Source of the DNA: Amycolatopsis saalfeldensis | Lineage (GTDB): Bacteria > Actinomycetota > Actinomycetes > Mycobacteriales > Pseudonocardiaceae | Assembly: GCF_900110575.1 (NCBI RefSeq) | Contig: NZ_FOEF01000024.1 | Coordinates: forward strand, 82,705-146,704 | DNA: 64,000 nt | Direction: 5' to 3' | Shown here: in pieces, positions 45,083 to 56,068 of the stretch | How positions within the stretch are numbered: the stretch's first letter is position 1 | How the letters are laid out: every line of letters begins with the position of its first letter | Program-made: the position numbers and the translations under genes | The notes under the pieces: generated by a model | Database searches by the model: none | Told to the model about the DNA's origin: nothing | The model's input: the letters and a program-made list of their open reading frames with translations, nothing else

Positions 45083-45085
45083 GCC

Positions 45086-46669
45086 ATGCGCAACCAGCGG
45101 GTCTCCGTCCGCAACGTGGCCGACCTGGCCAGGGCCGGCTTCGAGATAACGCGCCAGCCACTGACCAAAGTGGACTTCGAGGTGCACCACGCGCCGGCCC
45201 GGCACGGCTACCTGCGTGAGCTGGTGGCGCCGGGCCCGGACCGCGCGGTCTTCCTGGAAACGCTGTGCTCGGCGACCAACGGGGCCGGCGTGGTGATCGG
45301 CACCCGCACCCGCAAGCCGCTGGACGGCACCGAGGTGATCGAGCGCTTCGAGGGCCAGCAGCCGGCCGAGCGTCCACAAGAGACCGACGGCGCCTGGGTC
45401 TTCCACCAGACGACCTCGCCCAACCCGACGTTCATCTACGAGTCCGCGCAGACCTTCGAAGGCCTGATCTCGATCGACCCGGCCGCGCGCGAGGTCTGCG
45501 AGTGGCACGGCCTGGCCATCCGCGACCTGGCGAAGGAGATCGCCGGCGCCGCGGCCACGCTCATCGACGCGCCGCTGCTGTCGCTGCAGTGCCCGGCCCA
45601 GCTGCCGACGATCGTGAAGACCCGCAACCACGATCTCCGCACCCGCAAGGAGATCGCGTCCCGCTGCTCGTCACCGGCGGTCCGGTTCGCGATCGCGCTG
45701 CGGGACACGTCCGTGGACACCCGGTTCGAGCTCGCCGACCGCGTCCGGGAGCTGTGCGAGAAACACGGGTACAGCCTGTGGCTCGCCGACACGCGGCCCG
45801 GGCACCGGCAGGGGAACTGGTTCGAGGTGTACCACGCCGACGGCGGGTTCTCGCCGCTGTACAACGGCGACCTCCGGTCCCGCCAGCGGGTCGGCACCTG
45901 CCTGCCGGTGACCTTCGCCGGGCCGGCGCGGATCGGCTCCACCCACGCGATCATCGCGTTCCTGCAGCGGTATCCCCAGGTGGGGGTCGTCGGCTGCGCG
46001 GGCACGACACTGTCGGACGTCGCGTTCGTCCACCTGCAGCTGTCGATCCAGGGGGTGGCCGCCGACCGGCTGAACCGCATCCTGGGCAAGCTGCTGGGCG
46101 AAAGCTCGACCCCGGCCCGGCCGCGCAAGCTGCTGCGCGAGCTGTTCAAGCGCCTCGGCCTGCCGCCCGACCCGGACGGCCCGCATCCGTCCACAGTGGA
46201 CCCGACCGGTGACTACCAGACCTTCGCCGGCCCCGCGTTCGCCTACCGCCCGTTCCAGATGCCCGAGTGCATCGCGGTGTGGGTGTCGTGGGAGATCGCC
46301 CACCAGCAGGAGGGCCTGGCCGCTCCGCTCGAGTGCCTGTACCGCGCGCTGGCCCAGGTGGCGCCGAAGGTGCCGATGCCGGGGGCTCCGCCGGGCACCA
46401 CCGTTTCGGCGGGGGAGCTGGCCACCGTCGAGTACCTGATCTGCCGGGCCACCGAGCAGTCGGTGATCAAGGGCAAGGCGAAGCTGGCCGTGCCCAAGCA
46501 GGTGCTGCGCCAGTTCTCCTCGGGCGGCGTCGAACTGCCCGCGTCCAAGCTGTGCGCCGCGCTGGAGGAGGCGTGGAAGGCCCACGTCGACCAGTCCGGC
46601 GCGGACGGGGTGAGCGAGCTGACCGTGGCCTGGCGTGAGTCCTGGCTCGGCCACTGGAGCGACTCGTGA
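45086..46669 (+). CDS. Uncharacterised 527-aa soluble partner protein
   Basis: Not recognised. ATG 45086 lies 3 bp after the previous stop. No signal peptide or membrane helix is visible. The sequence is a mixed alpha/beta cytosolic chain with scattered conserved-looking blocks (CSATNGAGVVIGTRTRKPLDGTEVIERFEGQQ; WLADTRPGHRQGNWFEVYH; QRYPQVGVVGCAGTTLSDVAFVHLQL; AIAVW-like CIAVWVSWEIA). The alternating Gly/Val strands hint at an ACT- or ferredoxin-like fold, but this is weak. It ends in WRESWLGHWSDS. Coupling to the membrane protein suggests a complex. About 110 bp of non-coding sequence with operator repeats follow. Confidence 0.78.
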   Translation: MRNQRVSVRNVADLARAGFEITRQPLTKVDFEVHHAPARHGYLRELVAPGPDRAVFLETLCSATNGAGVVIGTRTRKPLDGTEVIERFEGQQPAERPQETDGAWVFHQTTSPNPTFIYESAQTFEGLISIDPAAREVCEWHGLAIRDLAKEIAGAAATLIDAPLLSLQCPAQLPTIVKTRNHDLRTRKEIASRCSSPAVRFAIALRDTSVDTRFELADRVRELCEKHGYSLWLADTRPGHRQGNWFEVYHADGGFSPLYNGDLRSRQRVGTCLPVTFAGPARIGSTHAIIAFLQRYPQVGVVGCAGTTLSDVAFVHLQLSIQGVAADRLNRILGKLLGESSTPARPRKLLRELFKRLGLPPDPDGPHPSTVDPTGDYQTFAGPAFAYRPFQMPECIAVWVSWEIAHQQEGLAAPLECLYRALAQVAPKVPMPGAPPGTTVSAGELATVEYLICRATEQSVIKGKAKLAVPKQVLRQFSSGGVELPASKLCAALEEAWKAHVDQSGADGVSELTVAWRESWLGHWSDS

Positions 46670-46721
46670 GCCACCCTGGCACCGCGCGCTGACCTGCGTT
46701 TTAGCTCGCTTCGAGGTCTGT

Positions 46722-46783
46722 TGGCACCAGGTCTGAGCCATGATGGCTTGCGTTGGCACCACTCGTGTGCCATAGTGGTGCCA
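46722..46783 (+). promoter_or_regulatory. Leaderless promoter overlapped by a 10-bp inverted repeat (RHH autoregulation)
   Basis: TTGCGT (46748-46753), 17 bp, CATAGT (46771-46776), ATG at 46783. TGGCACCACT (46754-46763) and AGTGGTGCCA (46774-46783) are perfect inverted repeats covering the spacer, -10 and start codon; a third half-site TGGCACCA lies at 46722-46729. Confidence 0.65.
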
Positions 46784-47316
46784 TGGACTTGACCACGTAT
46801 GTGAACAACCTCGGCCGTGAGTTCGCCTCGCTGGCCGAAGCCGGCGGTGACGAGGCGCGTGCGCTGGTCGAGCGCCTGACCGGGCCGCTCGAGTCGGCGA
46901 TCCGGATGACGCTGCTGGACGCGCTGTCGGGGGCCTCCGACGAGATCACCCGGGATCTGGCGCCGGGGTCGGTGGAGCTGCGGCTGCGCGGACGTGACCC
47001 GGACTTCGTCGTGACCTCGCCGCCCGCTCCGGCGCACGAGGCCGCGGCCGAGGACCCGGCGACGACGTCCGACGGCGCGTCCGACGGCGATCTGGTGATC
47101 GCCGAGGACGGCCCCGCCGCGCGGATCAACGTGCGCCTGCCCGAACAGCTCAAGGCGGCGGTCGAGGAGGCCGCGGCCAAGGAGGGGCGTTCGGTGAACG
47201 CCTGGCTGGTGCGCGCGGCGGCCGCCGCGTTGCAGCGGTCCGACCGCGAGCAGCGCCTCGAAGCCCGCAGCACCGGGAAACGGGGCAAGCAGAGCTTCAC
47301 CGGCTGGGTGCACTGA
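46783..47316 (+). CDS. Ribbon-helix-helix domain protein
   Basis: 177 residues from ATG 46783 (the frame can extend to 46753 but the promoter argues against it). The N-terminal half is helical (LTTYVNNLGREFASLAEAGGDEARALVERLTGPLESAIRMTLLDALSGASDEI). The C-terminal INVRLPEQLKAAVEEAAAKEGRSVNAWLVRAAAAAL is a HicB/Arc-type ribbon-helix-helix that binds palindromic DNA. The matching inverted repeat sits on its own start. The DUF4097/ABC/P450 operon starts 79 bp later and may be a target. Confidence 0.85.
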   Translation: MDLTTYVNNLGREFASLAEAGGDEARALVERLTGPLESAIRMTLLDALSGASDEITRDLAPGSVELRLRGRDPDFVVTSPPAPAHEAAAEDPATTSDGASDGDLVIAEDGPAARINVRLPEQLKAAVEEAAAKEGRSVNAWLVRAAAAALQRSDREQRLEARSTGKRGKQSFTGWVH

Positions 47317-47395
47317 CCCGCCCGCCACACCGCTTTCACGCACACCGTCCCCGACCTGCGGGGACGCCTTACCGACCCGAACTGAGGGGACAACC

Positions 47396-48244
47396 ATGCC
47401 TGAATTCGAAACTCCCGAACCGATTTCCGTCACCTTCGAGCTCGGCGTCGCCGGCGAGGTGCGGATCAGCGCGAGCGACCGCACGGACACGGTCGTCGAG
47501 GTCCGCCCGACCGACGCGTCCGACGAATCCGACGTGAAGGCCGCGCAGCAGGTCCGCGTCGAGTACGCGAACGGCACCCTGCTGGTCAAGGGACCGAAGG
47601 CCCGCGCCTTCGACTTCTCCCGCAAGACCCGGTCGGTCGACGTGTCCGTCGAGCTGCCCAGCGGCTCGCGGCTGTCCGGCGACGCGCAGCTGGGGAACTT
47701 CCGCGGCCTGGGCCGGCTGGGGGAGACCCGGCTCAAGACCTCCGTCGGGGACTTCCGGTTCGAGCACACCGGGCCGCTGGCCGTGGACACCTCGACCGGG
47801 CACGTGAACGTGGACCAGGTCGCGGGCAACGCCGACATCCGCACCGGGTCCGGGAAGGTGGGCATCGGCCGGGTCGAGGGCGCCGCGGTCGTCAAGAATT
47901 CCAACGGCGTCATCGAAATCGGCACGGTGACCGGGGACGCGCGGCTGCGCGCGGCGAACGGCGACATCTCCGTCGACCAGGCGGGCGCGGGGCTCGAGGC
48001 GAAGACGGCGAACGGCGCCGTCCGCCTCGGCGAGGTGGTCCGCGGCTCGGTCACGCTCGAAACCGCGCTGGGCGACGTCGAGGTCGGCATCGCCGAGGGC
48101 ACCGCCGCCTGGATCGACGCGCACACCGGGTTCGGGCAGGTGCGCAACGAACTGGACAGCACCACCCGGCCGGGCGAGTCCGCCGACACCGTCGAGGTGC
48201 GCGCGCAGACCTCCTACGGCCACGTGACCATCCGCCGTTCCTGA
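47396..48244 (+). CDS. DUF4097-family beta-helix protein
   Basis: 282 residues with GAGGGGA upstream. No signal peptide. Regular short beta repeats of the DUF4097 type: TSVGDFRFEHTGPLAVDTSTGHVNVDQVAGNADIRTGSGKVGIGRVEGAAVVKNSNGVIEIGTVTGDARLRAANGDISVDQ, about 18-20 residues per turn. Function of the family is unknown. It heads an operon with a DrrAB-like exporter and a P450, with 31 bp to the ATPase. Confidence 0.85.
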   Translation: MPEFETPEPISVTFELGVAGEVRISASDRTDTVVEVRPTDASDESDVKAAQQVRVEYANGTLLVKGPKARAFDFSRKTRSVDVSVELPSGSRLSGDAQLGNFRGLGRLGETRLKTSVGDFRFEHTGPLAVDTSTGHVNVDQVAGNADIRTGSGKVGIGRVEGAAVVKNSNGVIEIGTVTGDARLRAANGDISVDQAGAGLEAKTANGAVRLGEVVRGSVTLETALGDVEVGIAEGTAAWIDAHTGFGQVRNELDSTTRPGESADTVEVRAQTSYGHVTIRRS

Positions 48245-48275
48245 CCCGCTTTTCCCACCCTGGAAAGGGAATCCC

Positions 48276-49235
48276 ATGGTTACCCAGTCACCCCCGGCGG
48301 CGATCGCGGCGTCCGGGCTGCGCAAGTCGTTCGGCGACCACGTGGTGCTCGACGGCGTCGACCTGAGCGTCCCGAGCGGCACGGTCTTCTCGCTGCTCGG
48401 CGCGAACGGCGCCGGGAAGACCACCACGGTCAAGATCCTGTCCACTTTGCTCAGTGCCGACGGCGGCAGCGCCCGGGTCGGCGGGCACGACGTCCAGGCC
48501 GAGCCGGACGCGGTGCGCGCCGCGATCGGGGTCACCGGCCAGTTCTCCGCGGTGGACAACCTGCTCACCGGCGTGGAGAACCTCCTGCTGATGGCGGACC
48601 TGCACCACCTCGGCCGGCGCGAGGGCCGTCGTCGCGTCGCCGGGCTGCTCGAACAGTTCGACCTGGTGGAGGCGGGCGGCAAACCGGCCTCGGCCTACTC
48701 CGGCGGGATGCGGCGGCGGCTCGACCTCGCGATGACGCTGGTCGGCAGCCCGCGGGTGATCTTCCTCGACGAGCCGACCACCGGGCTCGACCCGCGCAGC
48801 CGCCGGGGCATGTGGCAGATCGTCCGGGAGCTGGTGGCCGGCGGCGTCACCATCTTCCTGACCACGCAGTACCTGGAGGAGGCCGACGAGCTGGCGGACC
48901 GGATCGCGGTCCTCGACCACGGCCGCCTGGTCGCCGAGGGCACCGCGGGCGAGCTGAAGCGCCGGGTCCCCGGCGGCCACGTCCGCCTCCAGTTCGCCGA
49001 CCCGCAGAGCCTCGACGCGGCCACCCGGGTGCTGGGCCAGGCCTCGCGCGACACCGACGCGCTGGCCCTGCGGGTGCCCAGCGACGGCAGCCTGCGGGCG
49101 CTGAAGACCCTGATCGACCGGCTCGACGAGCAGGCCATCGAGGTCGGCGAGCTGTCCGTGCACACCCCCGACCTCGACGACGTTTTCCTCGCCCTCACCG
49201 GCGATCCCGACCACGAGAAGGTGACCACGTCATGA
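48276..49235 (+). CDS. DrrA-like ABC exporter ATP-binding protein
   Basis: 319 residues. Walker A is GANGAGKTT, the signature YSGGMRRRLDLAMTL, Walker B VIFLDEPTTGLD, and the switch T-Q in FLTTQYLEEADELADRI. The C-terminal ~100 residues match the daunorubicin-resistance group (GELSVHTPDLDDVFLALTG). It energises the permease whose ATG overlaps its stop (ATGA). The substrate may be a drug or an endogenous metabolite modified by the P450. Confidence 0.9.
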   Translation: MVTQSPPAAIAASGLRKSFGDHVVLDGVDLSVPSGTVFSLLGANGAGKTTTVKILSTLLSADGGSARVGGHDVQAEPDAVRAAIGVTGQFSAVDNLLTGVENLLLMADLHHLGRREGRRRVAGLLEQFDLVEAGGKPASAYSGGMRRRLDLAMTLVGSPRVIFLDEPTTGLDPRSRRGMWQIVRELVAGGVTIFLTTQYLEEADELADRIAVLDHGRLVAEGTAGELKRRVPGGHVRLQFADPQSLDAATRVLGQASRDTDALALRVPSDGSLRALKTLIDRLDEQAIEVGELSVHTPDLDDVFLALTGDPDHEKVTTS

Positions 49236-50041
49236 CCACCCTCGCTCCCGCACCCGCCCGGTTCCACCCGCTGCGCGATTCGGCGACGATGCTGCGCCGG
49301 AACCTCAAGCACATGCTGCGCTACCCGTCGATGACCGTGACGCTCGTCGGGATGCCGATCATCTTCCTGCTGCTGTTCGTCTACGTGTTCGGCGGCACGC
49401 TGGGCGCCGGGCTCGGCGGGGCGTCCGGCGGGCGCGCCGAGTACGTCAACTACGTCGCGCCGGCGATCATCCTGATGACCGTGACGGCCACGGTCCAGGG
49501 CACGTCGATCTCGATCGCGATGGACCTGACCGAGGGCATCATCGCCCGGTTCCGGACGATGCACATCGCCCGCGTTTCGGTGCTGGCCGGGCATGTGCTG
49601 GGCAGCGTGATCCAGGCGGTGTTCGCACTGGTGGTGGTCACCGGAGTGGCGCTGCTGGTCGGCTTCCGGCCCGCCGCGGGACCGGGGGCGTGGCTGGCCA
49701 CGGCCGGGGTGCTGCTGGCGGTCACGTTCGCGCTCGTCTGGCTGGCCGTCGCGCTCGGCCAGGTGAGCAAGAGCGTCGAGACCGCGAGCAACGTGCTGAT
49801 GCCGCTGGTGATCCTGCCCTTCCTCGGCAGCGGGTTCGTGCCCACCGACTCCATGCCGGCCGGGCTGCGCTGGTTCGCCGAGTACCAGCCGTTCACCCCG
49901 ATCATCGAAACCCTGCGCGGGCTGCTGATGGACCGGCCGATCGGGAACAACGCGTGGTTCGCGCTCGGCTGGTGTGTCCTGATCGGACTGATCGGCTACC
50001 TCTGGTCCAAGAAGCTGTACGCCCGCGAGTCCTCCCGCTGA
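49232..50041 (+). CDS. DrrB-like ABC-2 exporter permease
   Basis: 269 residues from ATG 49232, within the ATGA overlap. Six membrane helices of the ABC-2 type (SMTVTLVGMPIIFLLLFVYVFGG, NYVAPAIILMTVTATVQGTSI, VLGSVIQAVFALVVVTGVALLVGF, WLATAGVLLAVTFALVWLAVALGQ, VLMPLVILPFLGSGFVP, WFALGWCVLIGLIGYLW). It forms the export pore with DrrA. Confidence 0.9.
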   Translation: MTTLAPAPARFHPLRDSATMLRRNLKHMLRYPSMTVTLVGMPIIFLLLFVYVFGGTLGAGLGGASGGRAEYVNYVAPAIILMTVTATVQGTSISIAMDLTEGIIARFRTMHIARVSVLAGHVLGSVIQAVFALVVVTGVALLVGFRPAAGPGAWLATAGVLLAVTFALVWLAVALGQVSKSVETASNVLMPLVILPFLGSGFVPTDSMPAGLRWFAEYQPFTPIIETLRGLLMDRPIGNNAWFALGWCVLIGLIGYLWSKKLYARESSR

Positions 50042-50065
50042 TCGTTCCCAGGCAAGGAGTTCCCG

Positions 50066-51265
50066 ATGTCGTCACCGATTCCCGAGCTGCCCTTCGCGCG
50101 TCCGGCTGGCTGCCCGTTCGACCCGCCCGCCGGACTGGGCCCGATACGCGAGCAGCGCCCGCTGGCCCGCCTGACCTACCCGGACGGGCACCGGGGCTGG
50201 CTGGTCACCGGTTACGCACAGACCCGCGCGGTGCTGGCCGACCAGCGCTTCAGCTCACGGGACGAGCTGGCGCACTATCCGTTGCCCGGCTTGGCAGAAC
50301 TCGATGAGATGCCGCCCGCCGCGGTCGGCGATCTGACCGGGCTCGACGCCCCCGAGCACACCCGCTACCGTCGGCTGCTGGCCGGCAAGTTCACCGTCCG
50401 CCGGATGCGGCAGCTCGGCGAACGCGTCGAGCAGGTCACCGCCGAGCACCTGGACGCCATGGAGCGCCGCGGCCCGGAGGTCGATCTGGTGGAGGCCTAC
50501 GCCCATCCTGTCCCGGCGGTGATGATCTGCGAGCTGCTCGGTGTGCCGTACGCCGACCGGGCCGAGTTCCAGGGCCACACCGCGGAAATGTCCCGCTCGG
50601 ACGCCGCCCCGGAGGACCAGTTCGCCGCGTACGGCGAGTTGCAGAAGTACGTGCGCGGGCTGGTCCTGGCCAAGCGCGCCGCGCCGACGGACGATCTGCT
50701 CAGCGACCTGACCACGACCGACCTCACCGATGACGAGCTGGCCGGGGTCGGCACCTTCCTGCTGGGCGCGGGCCTCGACACCACGGCCAACATGCTCGCG
50801 CTAGGTACCTTCGCCCTCCTGCGCAATCCCGGGCAGCTCGCCCTCCTGCGTGGCCCCGACGGCGCCGAACGGGCCGTCGAGGAACTGCTGCGCTACCTGA
50901 CCATCGCCCACACCGGGGTGCGCGTCGCGCTGGAGGACGTGGAGGTGGACGGGCAGCTGATCAAGGCCGGGGAATCGGTCGCCGTCTCACTCCAGGCCGC
51001 GAACCGCGACCCGGCGAAGTTCGCCGACCCCGACGCCCTGGACCTGTCGCGGAAGGCCACCGGGCACCTGGCCTTCGGCCACGGCATCCACCAGTGTCTC
51101 GGCCAGCAGCTGGCCCGGGTCGAGCTGCGCGTCGCCCTCCCGGCACTGTTCACCCGGTTCCCGACCCTGCGCCTGGCCGTCCCGCCCGAGGACGTGCCCC
51201 TGCGCCCAGGCCACCAGAACATCTACGGCGTGATCCGCCTCCCGGTCACCTGGGACCGGGCCTAG
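50066..51265 (+). CDS. Cytochrome P450 (class I bacterial, CYP105/107-like)
   Basis: 399 residues. I-helix LLGAGLDTTANM (acid-alcohol pair changed to Asp-Thr-Thr), K-helix EELLRYL with ExxR, and heme loop FGHGIHQCLGQQLAR with Cys344 as ligand. Soluble, needing ferredoxin and reductase that are not nearby. It follows the exporter by 24 bp in the same operon, so it may modify the compound that DrrAB exports, for resistance or biosynthesis. Confidence 0.92.
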   Translation: MSSPIPELPFARPAGCPFDPPAGLGPIREQRPLARLTYPDGHRGWLVTGYAQTRAVLADQRFSSRDELAHYPLPGLAELDEMPPAAVGDLTGLDAPEHTRYRRLLAGKFTVRRMRQLGERVEQVTAEHLDAMERRGPEVDLVEAYAHPVPAVMICELLGVPYADRAEFQGHTAEMSRSDAAPEDQFAAYGELQKYVRGLVLAKRAAPTDDLLSDLTTTDLTDDELAGVGTFLLGAGLDTTANMLALGTFALLRNPGQLALLRGPDGAERAVEELLRYLTIAHTGVRVALEDVEVDGQLIKAGESVAVSLQAANRDPAKFADPDALDLSRKATGHLAFGHGIHQCLGQQLARVELRVALPALFTRFPTLRLAVPPEDVPLRPGHQNIYGVIRLPVTWDRA

Positions 51266-51336
51266 GCGTACCGGCCTGGTGTCAGGTTCCGGCCTTGCCC
51301 GGGACCGCTCCCGGCGCACCGGATTACGGTCGCCGC

Positions 51337-53640
<2,304 letters not shown>

Positions 53641-53650
53641 CGAACGCGGA

Positions 53651-54244
53651 TCAGCCCGTTTGGCCGGCCGAGATGAGGCGCGCCGCGTTCGCGGCTTGTG
53701 CCTCCGCTTCCCGCGCCGACGCGTAGATACCCTCGATCACGAACGCGGCGAAACCGTGCGCGCTGGCGGCGACCGCGTGGACGAGACCGAGCGCCTGCTT
53801 CGCGTCGGGGCGCAACTGTGTTGCTGCGTCCTGCAGCACGAGCAACAGCCGCGCCCCGGCTTCGGCGAGGGCCGGGTAACGGGACTTGTCCAAGCCGGCG
53901 CTGAAAGTGGCTTCGAACAGACCGCGCTCCTCGACGGCGAACCTCACGTACGCCGCCGCGAAGCGCGCCATCTGCTCGACGGGATCGTCGGTGGAGGCGA
54001 GGGCCGCGCCGAAGCGGCGGCGCTGCTCGTCGTAGCCGCGTTCCGCGAGAGCTGCCAAAAGCGCGTCACGGTCCGCGAAGTGCTTGTACGGCGCGGCCAC
54101 GCTCACCCCGGCGCGGCGGCACGCTTCGGCCAGGGTGAAGCCCTGCGGGCCGTTCTCGGCGATCAGTTCCAGAGCCGCGGACTCCAGCGCGTTGCGGAGG
54201 TCGCCGTGGTGCCGGCCGGTCGGCCGGGCCTTGCGTTCGGTCAC
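53651..54244 (-). CDS. TetR-family regulator
   Basis: 197 residues. HTH about 12-60 (LRNALESAALELIAENGPQGFTLAEACRRAGVSVAAPYKHFADRDALLAAL) and a TetR_C_33/WHG-like C-terminal domain. Divergent from the VOC gene with two 17-bp operators in the 56-bp gap. Probably represses both itself and the VOC gene. Confidence 0.87.
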   Translation of the reverse strand: MTERKARPTGRHHGDLRNALESAALELIAENGPQGFTLAEACRRAGVSVAAPYKHFADRDALLAALAERGYDEQRRRFGAALASTDDPVEQMARFAAAYVRFAVEERGLFEATFSAGLDKSRYPALAEAGARLLLVLQDAATQLRPDAKQALGLVHAVAASAHGFAAFVIEGIYASAREAEAQAANAARLISAGQTG

Positions 54245-54251
54245 CGGCCGA

Positions 54252-54287
54252 GGTTAACATCACTTACCATGGTTAATGTCATTTACC
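54252..54287. promoter_or_regulatory. Tandem TetR operators
   Basis: GGTTAACATCACTTACC (54252-54268) and GGTTAATGTCATTTACC (54271-54287), each with GGTTAA...TTACC half-sites, 19 bp apart. They lie between the TetR and VOC genes. Confidence 0.75.
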
Positions 54288-54300
54288 TCGGGAGGCCGAT

Positions 54301-54714
54301 GTGACCACCGCCCGTTTCGACCACGTCGGCCTCTCGGTCGCCGACCTCGACGTGCAAAAGAAGTTCTACGGCGACGCGCTGGGCCTGACGGAGGTCGAAG
54401 AGCACCTCGAACTGCCCGACGCGGGTGTCCGGACCGCGATCCTGCGCGCTCCCGGCGGGCTGAAGATCGAACTGATCGAACGAAGCGGTTCGAGGCCCCA
54501 AGAATTCGCCGACGCCTTCGACGGCGCCGGAATTCAGGGTTACTTCCACTGGGCGCTCTACGTCGAAGACCTCGCCGAGTCGTTCGCCGCGATTCTCGCC
54601 GCGGGCGCCACGGCCGTGGCCGAGCCGGGCCCCGCCATGCGTGCGGGAGCGGCGTTCGCCTACGTCAAAGACCCGGAAGGCAATCTGCTCGAACTCATCC
54701 AGCCCGCCCCGTGA
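54301..54714 (+). CDS. VOC-superfamily (glyoxalase/dioxygenase-like) protein
   Basis: 137 residues from GTG 54301 with GGGAGG upstream. Single VOC module pair: FDHVGLSVADLDVQKKFYGDALGLTEVEE and YFHWALYVEDLAESFAAILAAGATAV...YVKDPEGNLLELIQP, with His and Glu metal ligands. Activity unknown: lactoylglutathione lyase-like, thiol transferase or drug binding. Regulated by the divergent TetR. A strong terminator follows. Confidence 0.88.
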   Translation: MTTARFDHVGLSVADLDVQKKFYGDALGLTEVEEHLELPDAGVRTAILRAPGGLKIELIERSGSRPQEFADAFDGAGIQGYFHWALYVEDLAESFAAILAAGATAVAEPGPAMRAGAAFAYVKDPEGNLLELIQPAP

Positions 54715-54726
54715 CCGAACGGCGAT

Positions 54727-54760
54727 GGCGGGGCACCGGGCTTCGTTCCGGCGCCCCGCC
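54727..54760. terminator. Bidirectional terminator, VOC / ferritin-like genes
   Basis: 13-bp arms 54727-54739 (GGCGGGGCACCGG) and 54748-54760 (CCGGCGCCCCGCC) with one mismatch and an 8-nt loop, lying between convergent stops. Confidence 0.8.
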
Positions 54761-54768
54761 ACCGTTCG

Positions 54769-55776
54769 TCAGTTGGCGGCGCTGGTGTTGACGTCGCCGT
54801 TGACGCCCTTGGGGAAGAACCCGCCCGAGGTCGCGGCCTTGTTCGTCAGGTAGACGATGTTGAGGACCTGGCCGGGGCTGCGGCTGTAGGCGATGCCGTT
54901 CGCGTCGGTGGGCACGATGTTGGCGTTGCCGTGGCTGTCGATCACGCCCTGGTCGTCGTCGGTGGGACCGTCGAGGCTGTCCCGGGCGTCGGAGAGCTTG
55001 ACCGAGGCCTTCTTGAGGTCGGTGCTGAACAGCCCGGTGCCCAGGAGCCCGCCGCCACGCTGGTAGATGGCGCTGCGGATGTTGCCCGCGTGGTAGGCCT
55101 CGACCGCGAGGATTCCCGCCGCCGCTTCCAGGTACGTCTTGTTGCTGATCAACGGCGCGGCACCCTTGTACGCGGTGACGCCGACGTCCTCGAACAGGAA
55201 CGCCGCCAGCAGGAAGTTCTCCTCGCAGGCGAACGCGTCGAAGGTGTGGCCCGGCTTGACCAGGCCCGCGGCCTGTGCCGCCGCGGTGAAACTCGACTGG
55301 AGGTCGATGGCCGGACGGCTGACCGCCGCCGAGCCCAGCGCCGAGCGCAGGAATTCGACGTGCGCCTTTTCGTCGCCCGCGATCTCCTGTGCGTACTGCC
55401 TGGCGGTCTTCGTCTCGAACCGCACCGCGCGACCGCCCGTGACGCCGCCACGGGTGCCGGTGCCGGTGGTCATCGAGTCGGCGAGGCCCTTGCCGGTCAC
55501 CGCGTGCAGGTAGAACTCGGCCTCGAGGTACTCCAGGTTCAACGCGAAGTTGAGCACCGCGCCGTCACTCACCTCGGCGGCCGCGGCCTCGGCCACCGGG
55601 GCCGACTTGCGTGTCGCGGCCGACGCCGTGGCACCGAAACCGCCGAGCCCGGCGAGCGCGCCGGCCCCGACGACACCGAGTCCGCTCATCCCGGCCGCAC
55701 GCAGGAACTTGCGCCGGTCCTGGTCGTTCTCCGCGCTCCGATTGATCATCGAGGCGGCATAGCGTTTGCCAAACAC
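54769..55776 (-). CDS. Tat-exported ferritin-like domain protein
   Basis: 335 residues from GTG 55776; AAGGAG lies 7 nt before it, favouring this over ATG 55749. A twin-arginine signal (DRRKFLRAAGMSGLGVVGAGALAGLGGFGA) precedes a ferritin_2-type four-helix bundle (NFALNLEYLEAEFYLHAVTG, EIAGDEKAHVEFLRSALG, DAFACEENFLLAAFLFEDVGVTAYKGAAP, AGILAVEAYHAGNIRSAIY) with spaced Glu/His likely binding a di-iron centre. It ends outside the cytoplasm. A promoter of the SigK-like type lies upstream. Such proteins may store iron or handle oxidants in the envelope; exact role unknown. Confidence 0.88.
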   Translation of the reverse strand: MFGKRYAASMINRSAENDQDRRKFLRAAGMSGLGVVGAGALAGLGGFGATASAATRKSAPVAEAAAAEVSDGAVLNFALNLEYLEAEFYLHAVTGKGLADSMTTGTGTRGGVTGGRAVRFETKTARQYAQEIAGDEKAHVEFLRSALGSAAVSRPAIDLQSSFTAAAQAAGLVKPGHTFDAFACEENFLLAAFLFEDVGVTAYKGAAPLISNKTYLEAAAGILAVEAYHAGNIRSAIYQRGGGLLGTGLFSTDLKKASVKLSDARDSLDGPTDDDQGVIDSHGNANIVPTDANGIAYSRSPGQVLNIVYLTNKAATSGGFFPKGVNGDVNTSAAN

Positions 55777-55872
55777 GGGCGATCTCCTTCCGGCCCGGCG
55801 GGGGTGCCGGGCGTGTCCCGCGGGCTTCTGGAGCTTCTGGGCCGCACGGGAGCGATCTTCGTGGACTCGAAG

Positions 55873-55900
55873 CATTCGGGCCTTCGGGCCGTCCGGATTG
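55873..55900 (-). promoter_or_regulatory. SigK-type promoter for the ferritin-like gene
   Basis: On the minus strand CAATCC (55900-55895), 16 bp, CGAATG (55878-55873), about 95 bp before the GTG. Identical in form to the promoters of sigK (61627-61654) and its targets. Confidence 0.75.
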
Positions 55901-55995
55901 GTCGGTGACCCGGTCGAGTGAGCGATTGGGCCCGCTACCCGCTCCAGCGCCTCGGCAAACATCCCGACGGCGAAAAAGAAAAACAGATACTCCAC

Positions 55996-56024
55996 CAATC
56001 CGGTGAGCTGCCCGCTCCCGAATG
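55996..56024 (+). promoter_or_regulatory. SigK-type promoter for the secreted Val/Pro protein
   Basis: CAATCC (55996-56001), 17 bp, CGAATG (56019-56024), 45 bp before the ATG at 56069. Back-to-back with the ferritin-like gene promoter. Confidence 0.65.
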
Positions 56025-56068
56025 CTCACCGATGGGTGATCGACAGCCCTCGAGGGGAGGTGAATTTG

